Origin: Actinomycetota bacterium
GTDB taxonomy: Bacteria; Actinomycetota; Acidimicrobiia; Acidimicrobiales; Ilumatobacteraceae
NCBI GenBank assembly: GCA_016871395.1
Contig: VFYV01000002.1
Coordinates: 1-64,000 of the forward strand
DNA: 64,000 nucleotides
Direction of reading: 5' to 3'
Every line of letters begins with the position of its first letter. The first letter of the stretch is position 1. Below the pieces are notes generated by a model. The model saw nothing but the letters and a program-made list of their open reading frames with translations. It was not told the origin of the DNA and ran no database searches. Below, one piece after another: positions 50,737 to 60,209 of this stretch. The translations under genes were made by a program, and so were the position numbers.

Positions 50737-51834
50737 ATGTCCGTGCGTCCGCCGATACCGACCACCGCCGACCACCTCACCGCCGAATGGTTGAATCAGG
50801 CCTTCGACGGATCGATCGCCGAGATCGTCGGTGTCCGCGCCGAACGGTTGGGTGAGGGGGTCGGACTGCTGGGTGAAGTCACTCGTCTGCACCTGCAGTA
50901 TCGCCCCGAAACCGAGGGTCCGCGACCGACCACCATGATCGCCAAGTGTCAGGCGGCTGCTCCCGGCAACGTTTTCATGTCTCAGGCAATGGGTTTCTAC
51001 GAGCGAGAGTCGAGTTTCTATTCGCAGTTCTCACGCACCATCAACCTGCGCGTTCCCTATTGTCACTACACCGACGTCGATCCCGCCGGTGCCCCGTACA
51101 TCGTCCTCATCGAGGAGATCACCGATGCGCGCATGGTCGACCAGATAGTCGGAGCCGGATACGACGACAGTGCCGCCATCATCGACCAGGCAATCACGCT
51201 GCACTCCACCTTCTGGGACAACGAACTGTTGCGATCGCTCCATTGGCTACCCCCCATGAACAATCCGCTCTATCGTGCGGCGCGCGAAATGGCCGAGCCC
51301 AAATTGGAGTCGTTCATCACCACGTGGACCGGCACGCTGCCCGAGCGCACGCTCTCCTGGATGCGGCAGCTGACCCCCAAATACCCCGACATGGTCGACT
51401 GGTGGGTGGACCAAGGCAAGGCCACTTTCGTGCACATGGACTTTCGTGCCGACAACTTCCTCTTCGGCGGATCAGCCGGGGCTGGCACGGTCACCGTGCT
51501 CGACTGGCAACTGAGCGCCCGTCACGTCGGAATGTGGGACGTGGCGAACTTCCTCGGTCAGTCCCTCACCATCGACAATCGCCGCGACTGGGAGTCCGAC
51601 CTCGTGCGCGGCTATCACGACGGGCTTCTCGCCGCGGGTGTCACCGACTACTCCTGGGATCGTTGCTGGCGCGATTACCGGTACTGCTTGTTCCATCAAG
51701 CGTGGTCACAGGTGGCTGTCAGCGACATCGATCCGGGCAATGATCGCGGACGACGTTTGCTGCACGAGATGATCACGCGGGCCTTCACCGCCGTCGACGA
51801 CAACGACTGTGACGATCTTCTCGGAGAGTTCTGA
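50737..51834 (+). CDS. Ecdysteroid-kinase-like / APH-superfamily phosphotransferase
   Basis: 365 residues from ATG 50737. The glycine loop is GEGVGLLGEVTRL, the ATP Lys is in TTMIAKCQA, and the catalytic loop is FVHMDFRADNFLF, where the usual Gly after His is Met; VLDWQL follows. It is a paralogue of the kinases at 9,812 and 61,277. Placed between an SDR and a Rieske oxygenase, it may phosphorylate a hydroxylated intermediate. The Rieske gene starts two bases after the stop. Confidence 0.87.
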   Translation: MSVRPPIPTTADHLTAEWLNQAFDGSIAEIVGVRAERLGEGVGLLGEVTRLHLQYRPETEGPRPTTMIAKCQAAAPGNVFMSQAMGFYERESSFYSQFSRTINLRVPYCHYTDVDPAGAPYIVLIEEITDARMVDQIVGAGYDDSAAIIDQAITLHSTFWDNELLRSLHWLPPMNNPLYRAAREMAEPKLESFITTWTGTLPERTLSWMRQLTPKYPDMVDWWVDQGKATFVHMDFRADNFLFGGSAGAGTVTVLDWQLSARHVGMWDVANFLGQSLTIDNRRDWESDLVRGYHDGLLAAGVTDYSWDRCWRDYRYCLFHQAWSQVAVSDIDPGNDRGRRLLHEMITRAFTAVDDNDCDDLLGEF

Positions 51835-51836
51835 GA

Positions 51837-53090
51837 ATGAATCCCGAGCTCATCGACCGACTCACTCGAGAGATGCATTACGAGTTCTCGCGCACTGCCC
51901 CACCTCCGGGTTTTCCGACGTTCCCCGACATCCCGGTCGGGCGCTTCACCAGCGACGAATTCTGGGACCTCGAACAACGGCACCTCTGGAGTGCGTGTTG
52001 GGTACTGGCTGGACGCAGCGAGGACCTGAGTCAGGTCGGTGACTTCATCACCTTCGACGATCTCACTCACCCGATCATCATCATCCGCGGTCACGACATG
52101 GTGTTGCGGGCCTACTACAACACTTGTCAGCATCGCGGCGCCCCGGTGGTGCGAGAGAGTTCGGGTAACTCGAAGCTGTTGCGATGCCAGTATCACTCGT
52201 GGTCCTACGACATCGACGACGGGCATCTGGTGTCGGTCCCCGACGAGCGCGACTTCGTCGGTCTCGATCGAGCGGACCGCTGTCTTCCGGCAATCCGTTG
52301 CGAGGTCTGGGACAATTGGATTTTCGTCAATCGCGACCAGAGCGCGATGCCCCTGATGCACTGGCTCGGAACCATCCCCGCCGAGATGTCCGAGTTCCAA
52401 GGACCACGCCTGCGCACGGTCGCACGACAGAGTGAGGTGGTGCCCTGCAATTGGAAGATCACGGCCGAGGCCTTCCTCGAGGTGTACCACTTCCGCCACA
52501 TCCACAGTCGCAACGGCGAAAGCCTCTTGGACCACCGGGGTGCCACCATGGGCCTTTTGCCCAATGGTTGTTCGCGTATGATCACTCCTTTCACCAAATC
52601 GTCGTTCACCGCACTCGGAATGACGAACTGGGACGACTACAAACACGTCGTAACCCCAGGGTTCGCCGACATAGAGACCGTGAACGACATGGTTCGCTGC
52701 ACCAGTAGCGCGTACGGAGTGTTCCCCAACCTCATCACCCCGGTCGCGGCATACGGTTTCCCGTTCATCACCTTCTGGCCTCTCGACAAACGAAACACAC
52801 GCATCGAATGGACGCACTACGCGCCCGTCGACTTCGATCCCTCCGACGGACTCCCGGCCCACTGGCAGGTGCGCTTGGACAACTTCACGACGATCATGCA
52901 CGAGGATTTCTCGAACATGGCGCCCATGCAGCGCTCGTTGGAGTCACCGGCAATGCGCGGCATACCCCTCAACTATCAGGAGCGGAGAATCTGGAATTTT
53001 CACGAGCAAGTCGATCGCATGATCGGCATCGAAAACATCCCTGAAAATCTGCGCGTACCGCAATTGCTCGCAGACTGGATCGAACGTTGA
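51837..53090 (+). CDS. Rieske non-heme iron oxygenase, alpha subunit
   Basis: 417 residues. The Rieske [2Fe-2S] site is C97-x-H99-x17-C117-x2-H120 (CQHRGAP and CQYHSWSY). The mononuclear iron site is indicated by NWKITAEAFLEVYHFRHIHS with His218 and His223, and an Asp near residue 358 in HEDFSNM. Such enzymes hydroxylate aromatic rings, steroids (KshA) or demethylate quaternary amines. No beta subunit or ferredoxin/reductase is adjacent, so it is probably a homotrimer with redox partners encoded elsewhere. It is last of the SDR-kinase-oxygenase operon. Confidence 0.92.
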   Translation: MNPELIDRLTREMHYEFSRTAPPPGFPTFPDIPVGRFTSDEFWDLEQRHLWSACWVLAGRSEDLSQVGDFITFDDLTHPIIIIRGHDMVLRAYYNTCQHRGAPVVRESSGNSKLLRCQYHSWSYDIDDGHLVSVPDERDFVGLDRADRCLPAIRCEVWDNWIFVNRDQSAMPLMHWLGTIPAEMSEFQGPRLRTVARQSEVVPCNWKITAEAFLEVYHFRHIHSRNGESLLDHRGATMGLLPNGCSRMITPFTKSSFTALGMTNWDDYKHVVTPGFADIETVNDMVRCTSSAYGVFPNLITPVAAYGFPFITFWPLDKRNTRIEWTHYAPVDFDPSDGLPAHWQVRLDNFTTIMHEDFSNMAPMQRSLESPAMRGIPLNYQERRIWNFHEQVDRMIGIENIPENLRVPQLLADWIER

Positions 53091-53092
53091 TT

Positions 53093-53560
53093 TCAGCCGC
53101 GAGCCACCCGCGGATTGCCGTCGGTCCACATGACGATCAACTTGCGAAACACGATGCGCCACCCGTCGGGAGTGCGCTTCAACTCGTCCTCGTAGCGGCC
53201 GGCGATGATGTAGTTGGAGCCACCTTCGGCGGTTTTGCGTACGTGTTGTGATTGCAGGTAACACCGGCACCAGGCTCGATCACCATCCACCCGGATCATG
53301 TGGTTGGCGACCAGGTGCTGAGTCTGCTCGAGAGGCTCGAGAGCGCGACGAATGCGGTCCTTGATGGCGTCACGACCTCGGACGTCCGCCAGCAGGTCGC
53401 CGTTCGCCGCCGGATCGAAGATGTCGTCGAGCGCCTCGAAGTCTTTGGTGTCGAGCGCCCAGCAATAGCGGTGGGTCAGATCGACGATGGCCGCGCGATC
53501 GACGAGGAGGTGGGCGGCGACGGCGGCATCGAGATTCTCGATTGACTGGCCTTCGAACAT
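53093..53560 (-). CDS. SnoaL_4-like protein
   Basis: 155 residues from ATG 53560. LLVDRAAIVDLTHRYCWALDTKDFEALDDIFDP is the typical opening, with the Tyr and Asp seen in dehydratase-like members. QTQHLVANHMIRVDGDRAWCRCYLQSQHVRK forms the central strands. The ring-hydroxylase beta-subunit superfamily is a near relative, so a role with the adjacent Rieske alpha subunit is conceivable, but the genes are convergent, not co-transcribed. Confidence 0.82.
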   Translation of the reverse strand: MFEGQSIENLDAAVAAHLLVDRAAIVDLTHRYCWALDTKDFEALDDIFDPAANGDLLADVRGRDAIKDRIRRALEPLEQTQHLVANHMIRVDGDRAWCRCYLQSQHVRKTAEGGSNYIIAGRYEDELKRTPDGWRIVFRKLIVMWTDGNPRVARG

Positions 53561-53625
53561 GACCGAACCGTATCCGAGCGCCGTCGATCGGAACGACCGC
53601 TGTAGCGATGTGAAATGCTTTCCCC

Positions 53626-54099
53626 GTGGGCGCGCTCGGAGAACCGGTACAAATCGCCTACGCCGTGAGTCCGAGGATTCCCCTACGCGACCAGGCGGAT
53701 CGTCACTCCCAACGTTGGGGATCGGGACCCTTCGTCGTCGTCGAACACATCGATCTCGTCGAGTCGCGCGTGAAGGGAGCGACAACTCCCTTCGATCACT
53801 CGTCGGCCTACGGCTGGTGGGGTGAACTCATGGTGGAGCTGGTCGTCGAACACACTCCTCCGTTGGTGCCTCCGGGACGCGTGCACCACGTGGCCTTCAT
53901 GGTGGACTCTCTGTCAGCGGCCATCGATCATTGTCGATCGCAGGGTGCGGAGCTTCTGCTTGAGGCGCGCACGCGAGCCGGGGTCGACTTCGTCTTTTGC
54001 GACGCACGCGAGGAAAGCGGACATCTGATCGAGTTGTACGAAAGATGTGACGCCTTGACGACGTTCTACGGTCGCGTCCGGTCTCTCGCCCGGGGATGA
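53626..54099 (+). CDS. VOC-superfamily (glyoxalase-like) protein
   Basis: 157 residues, GTG start. GEPVQIAYAVSPRIPLRDQAD, GSGPFVVVEHI and GRVHHVAFMVDSLSAAIDHC show the beta-alpha-beta-beta-beta pattern of a glyoxalase/bleomycin-resistance fold, ending FCDAREESGHLIELYE, where the Glu near the end is a typical metal ligand and the His in VHHVAF another. It may be an isomerase, epimerase or dioxygenase. It diverges from the SnoaL gene and ends one base before the carotenoid-oxygenase stop on the opposite strand. Confidence 0.85.
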   Translation: MGALGEPVQIAYAVSPRIPLRDQADRHSQRWGSGPFVVVEHIDLVESRVKGATTPFDHSSAYGWWGELMVELVVEHTPPLVPPGRVHHVAFMVDSLSAAIDHCRSQGAELLLEARTRAGVDFVFCDAREESGHLIELYERCDALTTFYGRVRSLARG

Positions 54100-55479
54100 T
54101 CAGATCACCGAGTCGTCGACCCAACTGCCGTGGAAACCGAACGGCACCCGCTGGGGCAGGTGTACCCGAGCCACCGCGGGTTTCGACAGATCCGAAGCAT
54201 CCAAAATGACCAGGTCGGTACGGTTGGTGGAGTAGTCGTGCACGAAGCCCATCGCCCACCCATCGTCTTCACCAGCGGCGTTGGAATCGGGGACGAACAC
54301 GAATTCGCCCGGGTGAGCCTGCGGACCGAGATCATGAACGGTCTTGGAGCCGTCACTCATGTCGTAACGCGCCACCACTCCCAGATCGCCACCGGGCACA
54401 CCCGATCCCGATCCGGTGACGGCCAGACGTGAGCCGGCCACCCATCCGTAGCGGTGCTTCAACCCGACCAGCCGCTCGTCGACGCGAGGAAACGCGTGGG
54501 CCCAATCGTCGATCTGGGTCTCACTCACCGCGCCGGTTCGCATGTTGAAACGCCAGCGGTACATGAAGCACGGTTCGAAATTGTCCATCGAGCCCCTCCA
54601 CATCGCCTCGTGGCGACCAACGTCGCACACCACTTCGTCACCCTCGACGAAGGCGTTCAATGGGTGGAACACGTAGCAGGGATCGATCTCGAACCAACGA
54701 ACGTCCTTGTCGGTGCCCATTCGCGGCAGGATGCCGATGCGTGCGCCGTAGTCGTCATCCCAACCAAGCGGGGCAAGACCCTGGGTCATCTTGTCGAGGT
54801 CGAAGACCACCGGCAGATCCATGAAGATGGCGTGCTCGCGGGTGATCATGAAGTCGTGCATCATCGTGCCTTTGGGCGTGGTGATGGGCGCCGAATGCAC
54901 CAGTTGTCCCCGACCATCGAGGACGTGGTACGTCACGAACGGTGCCACCGGGGAGTACCCGAAGAAGTGCAGCTCGTTGGTCTCGGCACACAACTTCGGA
55001 TGCGCGGTGAAGGCGGTCTTCAGTCGACCACCGAAGTCGTCACATCCGATCGTTTCCAGCTCCGGCGAAATCTCCCACGGCAGGTGACCCTCCTCGAGCG
55101 CCCAGATGCGTCCGGCGTGGGCCAAGACGTGCGTGTTGGCCGCACTGGCCGTGGGATCGAACATCGTCTCGGGGTCCATGGTGTCCATGCCCTTCAAGTA
55201 TTTCGGCGTGCGCACGTAGCGGTTGCGGTACCACTTGGCCTGCCCGCCTTCGAGACGGACGCCGTGCACCATGCCGTCACCGAAGAACCAATGTCCGGCC
55301 TTGCCGTCCTTGGGATTCGATCCGTTGCGCACGTACAGACCCGACAGACTGGACGGGATGGACCCGGTCACCGTCAAATTGGTGTCGGTCACCTCGTCGA
55401 AGACGGGCGCGTAATTACCCCGAAGGAACCAAGGGGTTTGTTCGGCGTTGCGGTCCAGCATGTCGGTCATGTCGGTCAT
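54100..55479 (-). CDS. Carotenoid cleavage oxygenase (RPE65/CCD family)
   Basis: 459 residues. The seven-bladed propeller family is marked by GLYVRNGSNP and HWFFGDGMVHGVRL. Four iron-binding His are visible in order: FTAHPKLC, TPKGTMMHDFMITREH, VFHPLNAFVEGDEVV, and FGFHGSW close to the C-terminus. MTDMTDMLDR repeats at the start offer three possible ATG codons. The enzyme cleaves a double bond of a carotenoid, apocarotenoid, stilbene or lignin-like compound with O2. Bacterial members also act on isoeugenol-type aromatics, so the natural substrate is uncertain. Confidence 0.92.
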   Translation of the reverse strand: MTDMTDMLDRNAEQTPWFLRGNYAPVFDEVTDTNLTVTGSIPSSLSGLYVRNGSNPKDGKAGHWFFGDGMVHGVRLEGGQAKWYRNRYVRTPKYLKGMDTMDPETMFDPTASAANTHVLAHAGRIWALEEGHLPWEISPELETIGCDDFGGRLKTAFTAHPKLCAETNELHFFGYSPVAPFVTYHVLDGRGQLVHSAPITTPKGTMMHDFMITREHAIFMDLPVVFDLDKMTQGLAPLGWDDDYGARIGILPRMGTDKDVRWFEIDPCYVFHPLNAFVEGDEVVCDVGRHEAMWRGSMDNFEPCFMYRWRFNMRTGAVSETQIDDWAHAFPRVDERLVGLKHRYGWVAGSRLAVTGSGSGVPGGDLGVVARYDMSDGSKTVHDLGPQAHPGEFVFVPDSNAAGEDDGWAMGFVHDYSTNRTDLVILDASDLSKPAVARVHLPQRVPFGFHGSWVDDSVI

Positions 55480-55495
55480 CCTCTCTGGTGATGTT

Positions 55496-55900
55496 TCAAC
55501 GGTGTTCGCCCCACCAAGGCGCGACTTGGGCGGCGAAACGCCGAGCGTAGGCGCGGGTCAGCTCGTCGGTAGAACCGGAGAGGTCCTGCGCTTCGGTACT
55601 CGGCAACGGACTCGCGCCTTGCACCGGGTCGACCCACTCCAGGCGAAGACCGGCCAACACCGCTCCCAACTGAGGTGAGGCCGATTCGTGGTGTTCGCTC
55701 GTCTGATGCGCGATGAATGCGGCGAAATCGGTGAAGGCGAGCAAGGTGTAGTAGGTGCTGGGTTCGGCGCCACGCCAATACTCGTACCGCAACAACCCCT
55801 GTTCGCCGGCGTGACTGGCACGATAGAGGTCGCGCGAGATCTCCTCGAAGGCCGCCTCGGAGCCCGACTTGACCGTGATGTGCGCAAGGATCGTCGCCAT
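55496..55900 (-). CDS. Antibiotic-biosynthesis-monooxygenase (ABM) domain protein
   Basis: 134 residues, with GAAGGA before the ATG. MATILAHITVKSGSEAAFEEISRDLYRA is the typical first strand and helix of the dimeric alpha-beta barrel, then LLRYEYWRGAEPSTYYTLLAFTDFAAFIAHQTSEHH. His in the last segment matches the ABM pattern. Such enzymes oxidise aromatics without cofactor, or scavenge quinones. It stands 16 bases upstream of the carotenoid oxygenase on the same strand, possibly in one transcript. Confidence 0.86.
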   Translation of the reverse strand: MATILAHITVKSGSEAAFEEISRDLYRASHAGEQGLLRYEYWRGAEPSTYYTLLAFTDFAAFIAHQTSEHHESASPQLGAVLAGLRLEWVDPVQGASPLPSTEAQDLSGSTDELTRAYARRFAAQVAPWWGEHR

Positions 55901-55979
55901 TCCTTCACGGTAACAAACGCCCTCGCCTTCTCGGCGGAAAAGCGCCGAAAACCGACGCTTTCTCCAATTCGAATCGGCG

Positions 55980-56957
55980 TCAACCGATCAGTCGTTCACT
56001 CAACTCCCAGAGTTCCCGGGCCCGACCGGAGTCCACCGCGCGGGCCGCCACCCCGACGGCGGCCAAGGATTCCTCCTCGACCACCGGCGACACGTTGCAG
56101 TCCTCGCAGTACTCCCCTCCGCGACCCTCGAGCAACGCCGACGTGGCGGCCCATACCGTCGTGGCGGCTCCTTGTTCCGGGCTCTTCCACGTGAGTGCCT
56201 GCGGACGGTCACTGATGCGATCCATCAACGACTGGATCACCTCGGGTGTCATGTAGCGACCCAATTCGGTGTGGATGCCGCCCGGGTGCACAGCGAAGGC
56301 TCGCACCCCACGATCTCGGTAACGACGATCGATCTCCACGGCGTGCAACACGTTGCAGGTCTTGGCCGCCCCGTAGGACAGGAACGGGTCGTACTCGCGC
56401 CGCGCGAAATTCGGGTCCGCCAAATCGATGTCCCCCATGCGGTGACCCGCCGACGACAGCACCACCACCCGCGCCGGGGCCGACTCCACCAGCCGGGGCA
56501 ATAACTCGCGCGCCAGCAAGAAGTGACCGAGGTGGTCGACACCGAACTGCTGCTCGAATCCATCGCTGGTCTGACCCCACGGCGTGGCCATGATGCCGGC
56601 GTTCAAGATGAGACCGTGGAGAGGGCGCGGGTCCATGAGGAACCGCGCCGACGCCGCTCGCACCGAGTCCAGCGAGCCGAGGTCGAGGTCCAACTCCTCC
56701 AGGTCGGCTCGGGAATGTGCGCCCCGGATGGATGCCATGGCTCGCCGATTCTTGTCGGGGTTTCGCGCGGCCATCACCACCGTGGCACCGTGGGCGGCCA
56801 GGGCCCGAGTCGTTTCGAGTCCGAGTCCGCCCGAGGCACCGGTGACCAAGAACCGACGACCCGTGAGATCGAGGCCGGCGAGAACGTCGTCGGTGGTGGA
56901 CTCGGCCGAGAAGCCGCTCGAGGTGGGTGTGTGAGGCGCGGTCATGTCGTCGCTCAT
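55980..56957 (-). CDS. SDR-family oxidoreductase (retinol dehydrogenase/protochlorophyllide reductase-like)
   Basis: 325 residues from ATG 56957, overlapping the VOC gene stop in ATGA. TGASGGLGLETTRALAAHGATVVMAARN binds NADP(H), with HGLILNAGIM, SSAGHRM (catalytic Ser) and YGAAKTCN (Tyr-x3-Lys). The pattern DGFEQQFGVDHLGHFLL is that of the RDH11-14/WW-oxidoreductase group. It would interconvert an alcohol and aldehyde or ketone, and retinoid-like activity would fit the nearby carotenoid oxygenase, but this is inference. Confidence 0.89.
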   Translation of the reverse strand: MSDDMTAPHTPTSSGFSAESTTDDVLAGLDLTGRRFLVTGASGGLGLETTRALAAHGATVVMAARNPDKNRRAMASIRGAHSRADLEELDLDLGSLDSVRAASARFLMDPRPLHGLILNAGIMATPWGQTSDGFEQQFGVDHLGHFLLARELLPRLVESAPARVVVLSSAGHRMGDIDLADPNFARREYDPFLSYGAAKTCNVLHAVEIDRRYRDRGVRAFAVHPGGIHTELGRYMTPEVIQSLMDRISDRPQALTWKSPEQGAATTVWAATSALLEGRGGEYCEDCNVSPVVEEESLAAVGVAARAVDSGRARELWELSERLIG

Positions 56958-57427
56958 CCGAGAGGCCCGCCGGCGAACCAACGATCGAACATGGGTTTGA
57001 TCGCGCTCCAGACCAACTCCACGACGAGTCCGCTGGGCGGTTGGACATAGGTGAAGGCTCCGTAGTTCTTTTCAGGTGGCGCTTGGGCCATGACGATCGT
57101 CCACCCCCGCTCGACCAAGGCCAGCGACTCGCCGGCCACGTCGTCGGACCACAGGCCGACGTGATGCAGACCGGGGTTCGACCGGCCGTCCCAGATCGAA
57201 CCCACCGCGCCTTCGAGCAACTCGATGTGCTGGGGTCCCTCGGCCGAGTAGGTGAATCGCAGGGGAAGCTTTTTCTCCCCTTCTCCGCGAAGCCACACGT
57301 TCTGCTCGCGGGTTTGCGGCTCGCACCACGTCACCCCGAGTGATTCACCCAACTCGGACATCGCCCGCTCCAAATTGGGGACACGAATTCCTTGGTGGTA
57401 GCACCGGCTGTAATCGACTTGCTTCAT
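56954..57427 (-). CDS. VOC-superfamily protein
   Basis: 157 residues from ATG 57427, with GAGGGGG upstream. YHQGIRVPNLERAMSELGESLGVTW is the first VOC module opening, and NPGLHHVGLWSDDVAGESLALVERGW the second, ending GLVVELVW with the conserved Glu ligand. The two His and Glu suggest a metal site. It is translated together with the SDR downstream and follows the acyl-CoA synthetase gene by 19 bases. Confidence 0.86.
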   Translation of the reverse strand: MKQVDYSRCYHQGIRVPNLERAMSELGESLGVTWCEPQTREQNVWLRGEGEKKLPLRFTYSAEGPQHIELLEGAVGSIWDGRSNPGLHHVGLWSDDVAGESLALVERGWTIVMAQAPPEKNYGAFTYVQPPSGLVVELVWSAIKPMFDRWFAGGPLG

Positions 57428-57446
57428 GTCCCCCCTCAATCGGAAC

Positions 57447-59024
57447 TCAGATACGTCGCCGATGACCTTCCCAATACGGCGCGCGCAGCGGAGCCTTTTG
57501 GATCTTGCCGGTTCCGGTGCGCGGAACGTGGGCCACATAATCGACCGACCGAGGCGCCTTGTACCCGGCCAACAGCTCGCGACAGTGCGCGACCAATTCC
57601 GACGCCAAGGCTTCGTCGGCCACGACACCGTCCTTCACCTGCACCAAGGCCTTCACACTCTCGCCGAACTCCTCGTCCGGGACACCGATGACCGCCACAT
57701 CCTCGACCGCCGGGTGGGCCGCGAGCACACCTTCGATCTCAGCCGGATAGATGTTGACGCCCCCGCTGATGATCATGTCGATCTTGCGGTCGCTCAACCA
57801 CAAGTAGCCCTCGGAGTCGAGGTAGCCCACGTCACCGGTGGTGAACACACCCGGTTCGAGGTGAGCCGCGGCCGTCTTTCCCTCGTCGTTGTGGTACGAG
57901 AAATCGGTGCCCATCTTGTTGCGGAAGTACAACGTGCCCTCCGCGCCTTCGACGACGCGATTGCCCTCGTCGTCGACCACGATCACCTCGACCGTCTCCA
58001 GAGGCTTTCCCACACTGCCGCCCTTGGCCAACCACTCGGCCGAGGAAATGGTGGAGATGATTGAACCCTCGGTGCTGCCGTAATACTCCGTGATCTTGGA
58101 GCCGAGCCATTCGATCAAGCCCCTCTTCACCGCTGGAGGACACGGAGCCGCCCCGTGCCACACCGTCGTGAGGGAGTCACCGACGAAACGATCCTTCACG
58201 TCCTGCGACAAGTCGAGCATGCGCTTCATCTGGGTGGGAACCAGGTGCACGTTGGTGCAGGCATGGCGGTCGATCAACTCCAACATTTCCGCCGAATCGA
58301 ACTTGTGCTGCATCACCACCGAGGATCCACCGATCATCGGAAGGTACGAGAAAGCCCATTGGGCCGAGTGATAGAACGGCCCACACAACATCGTGCGACC
58401 GGGGATCGGGAGGAAATTGGAAAAACCAGCCGCCACCAGTTTCATGATGTCGGGGGTCATCGACAGGCCCCCGGACAACATGCCGCGAACGCCCTTGGGG
58501 CGCCCGGTGGTACCCGACGTGTAGAACATCGGACCGCCGAGCATCTGATCCGACGGCTCCTCGGCGGACCCGCCCGACACGACGACTTCGAACTCACGGA
58601 ATCGTTCGTCCCCACGCAGTACCGATTCGGGGGCCGTTCGTATGCCGACCACCAGACGGACGTCCACGCTGCGATCGTCGCGCAGCGCCACAGCGGTCGC
58701 CTCGGCGAATCGATCGTCGACGAAAACAGCGGCAGAGTTGGCATCGGCGAACACGTACGCCAATTCGTCGGCCACCCAGTGCCAGTTGACCGGCACGTAG
58801 GTCCAGCCGCCGTGAGCGCACGCCATCGCCAACTCGAAATACTCGCAGTGGTTGCCCACGATGACCGCCACCGTGTCGCCGGTACGCAGACCGGCATCGC
58901 GCAAGCCGTTGACCAGCCGATTGACCCGCGCGTCCAACTGGGCCCAGGTGACTTCGCGGAACTCGTCGATCAGAGCGGCGACTTCGCCTCGGTCACGAGC
59001 GTGGTCGGTGGTGAGAAGAGCCAT
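57447..59024 (-). CDS. Acyl-CoA synthetase (AMP-forming, FadD4-like)
   Basis: 525 residues. Motifs are MFYTSGTTGRPKGVRG near residue 170, TEYYGSTEGSIIST, TTGDVGYLDSEGYLWLSDR and MIISGGVNIYPAEIEG, with the catalytic Lys in GTGKIQKAPLRAPYWEG. It is a paralogue of the synthetase at 42,701. It lies in a leftward run thiolase-synthetase-VOC-SDR, which could activate an acid and pass it to CoA-dependent degradation. The thiolase stop is ten bases upstream. Confidence 0.93.
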   Translation of the reverse strand: MALLTTDHARDRGEVAALIDEFREVTWAQLDARVNRLVNGLRDAGLRTGDTVAVIVGNHCEYFELAMACAHGGWTYVPVNWHWVADELAYVFADANSAAVFVDDRFAEATAVALRDDRSVDVRLVVGIRTAPESVLRGDERFREFEVVVSGGSAEEPSDQMLGGPMFYTSGTTGRPKGVRGMLSGGLSMTPDIMKLVAAGFSNFLPIPGRTMLCGPFYHSAQWAFSYLPMIGGSSVVMQHKFDSAEMLELIDRHACTNVHLVPTQMKRMLDLSQDVKDRFVGDSLTTVWHGAAPCPPAVKRGLIEWLGSKITEYYGSTEGSIISTISSAEWLAKGGSVGKPLETVEVIVVDDEGNRVVEGAEGTLYFRNKMGTDFSYHNDEGKTAAAHLEPGVFTTGDVGYLDSEGYLWLSDRKIDMIISGGVNIYPAEIEGVLAAHPAVEDVAVIGVPDEEFGESVKALVQVKDGVVADEALASELVAHCRELLAGYKAPRSVDYVAHVPRTGTGKIQKAPLRAPYWEGHRRRI

Positions 59025-59033
59025 GAGGGATCC

Positions 59034-60182
59034 TCAACGCGACAAGATCGTGACCCCGGAGATGCCCGGAGCCCCGTAGACGTGCGTATAGGCGGTTTTG
59101 GGCTCGTTCGGCACCTGACGAGCTCCGGCCTGACCGCGCAACTGAAGGACATTTTCGTACACCTGTCGCAATCCGGACGCGCCAATCGGCTCACCATTGG
59201 CCAAACAACCACCGTCGGTGTTCACCGGGAACTTGCCACCGATCTCGGTCTCACCGGCTTGGATCATGAACTCTTGCTCGCCATGCTCACAAAAACCGTT
59301 CTCGGCCATGTGCATCACCTCGGCCCCCGACTCGGTGTCCTGCAACTGGGCGATGTCCATGTCCTGAGGGCCCATACCAGCCATCTCGAAGGCGGCCTTC
59401 GATGCGTCGACGGTGGGTCCGGCGTTGTGCTCGAGGGCGATCGAAGGAGCCAGCACCTCGAAGCTTCCGAAGCGACGACTGCGCACGACCGCGGCCTTCA
59501 AGAAGATCGGCTTGTCCGTGTACAAATGGGCCTTGTCGGCCCGAGCCAATATCAGGGCCACACCACCCTCTCCGGGCGAGCAGAACATGTACTGCGTCAA
59601 CGGGTACGAGAGCATCGCCGAGTTGAGCACTTCTTCTTCCGAGATCGGCTTGCGACGCCACGCCATCGGGTTCAGGGACCCGTTGCGGAACGCCTTCTCC
59701 GACACCTTGGCCAGCGTGCTCTGCGAGATGCCGTACTCGTGCATGTACCGGTTGATCTTCATGCCGAAGAATTGTGTGGTGAGGGCCAGTCCCGACGCTC
59801 CGTACCAATCACCAAGACCACTGCCCTTGGTGTTGACGCGGAACGCGCCCCGCTCGTGCTTGTCGAAGCCGACCGCGATACCGAGGTCGAAGACGCCCGA
59901 ACGAATGGTGTTGTAAGCGGAGAACAACGCCGATCCTCCCGTGGCGCAACCATTGGCCACATTGATGAACTGCAGACCGGTGAGACCGAGCAAGGACACC
60001 ATGGTGTCGGCGGCCCCAGCGGCCATCGAACCACCAAAGGCGAACTGCATGTCCTCCCAACTGACACCCGCGTCGGCACAGGCCCGACGAACGGCGATGA
60101 CTCCCTGATCCATGCCCGACACACCCTCGGTGCGCCCGAACTCGTGCATTCCGATTCCGACGATGGCAACTTGTGTGGTCAT
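59034..60182 (-). CDS. SCP-x-type thiolase / lipid-transfer protein-like
   Basis: 382 residues, ATG with AAGGAGG upstream. The thiolase fold shows ANGCATGGSALFSAY with nucleophile-position Cys79, CSPGEGGVALILA, TESGAEVMHMAENGF, and GGCLANGEPIGASGLRQV near the C-terminus. This is the nondecarboxylating SCP-2 branch including Ltp-type side-chain aldolases of sterol degraders, which work with a DUF35 partner. A DUF35 protein is encoded 27 bases upstream. Unlike some Ltp aldolases it keeps the Cys, so either thiolytic or retro-aldol cleavage is possible. Confidence 0.91.
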   Translation of the reverse strand: MTTQVAIVGIGMHEFGRTEGVSGMDQGVIAVRRACADAGVSWEDMQFAFGGSMAAGAADTMVSLLGLTGLQFINVANGCATGGSALFSAYNTIRSGVFDLGIAVGFDKHERGAFRVNTKGSGLGDWYGASGLALTTQFFGMKINRYMHEYGISQSTLAKVSEKAFRNGSLNPMAWRRKPISEEEVLNSAMLSYPLTQYMFCSPGEGGVALILARADKAHLYTDKPIFLKAAVVRSRRFGSFEVLAPSIALEHNAGPTVDASKAAFEMAGMGPQDMDIAQLQDTESGAEVMHMAENGFCEHGEQEFMIQAGETEIGGKFPVNTDGGCLANGEPIGASGLRQVYENVLQLRGQAGARQVPNEPKTAYTHVYGAPGISGVTILSR

Positions 60183-60209
60183 TTCTGCCTCCTTGGGTCT
60201 TGTCGTTTC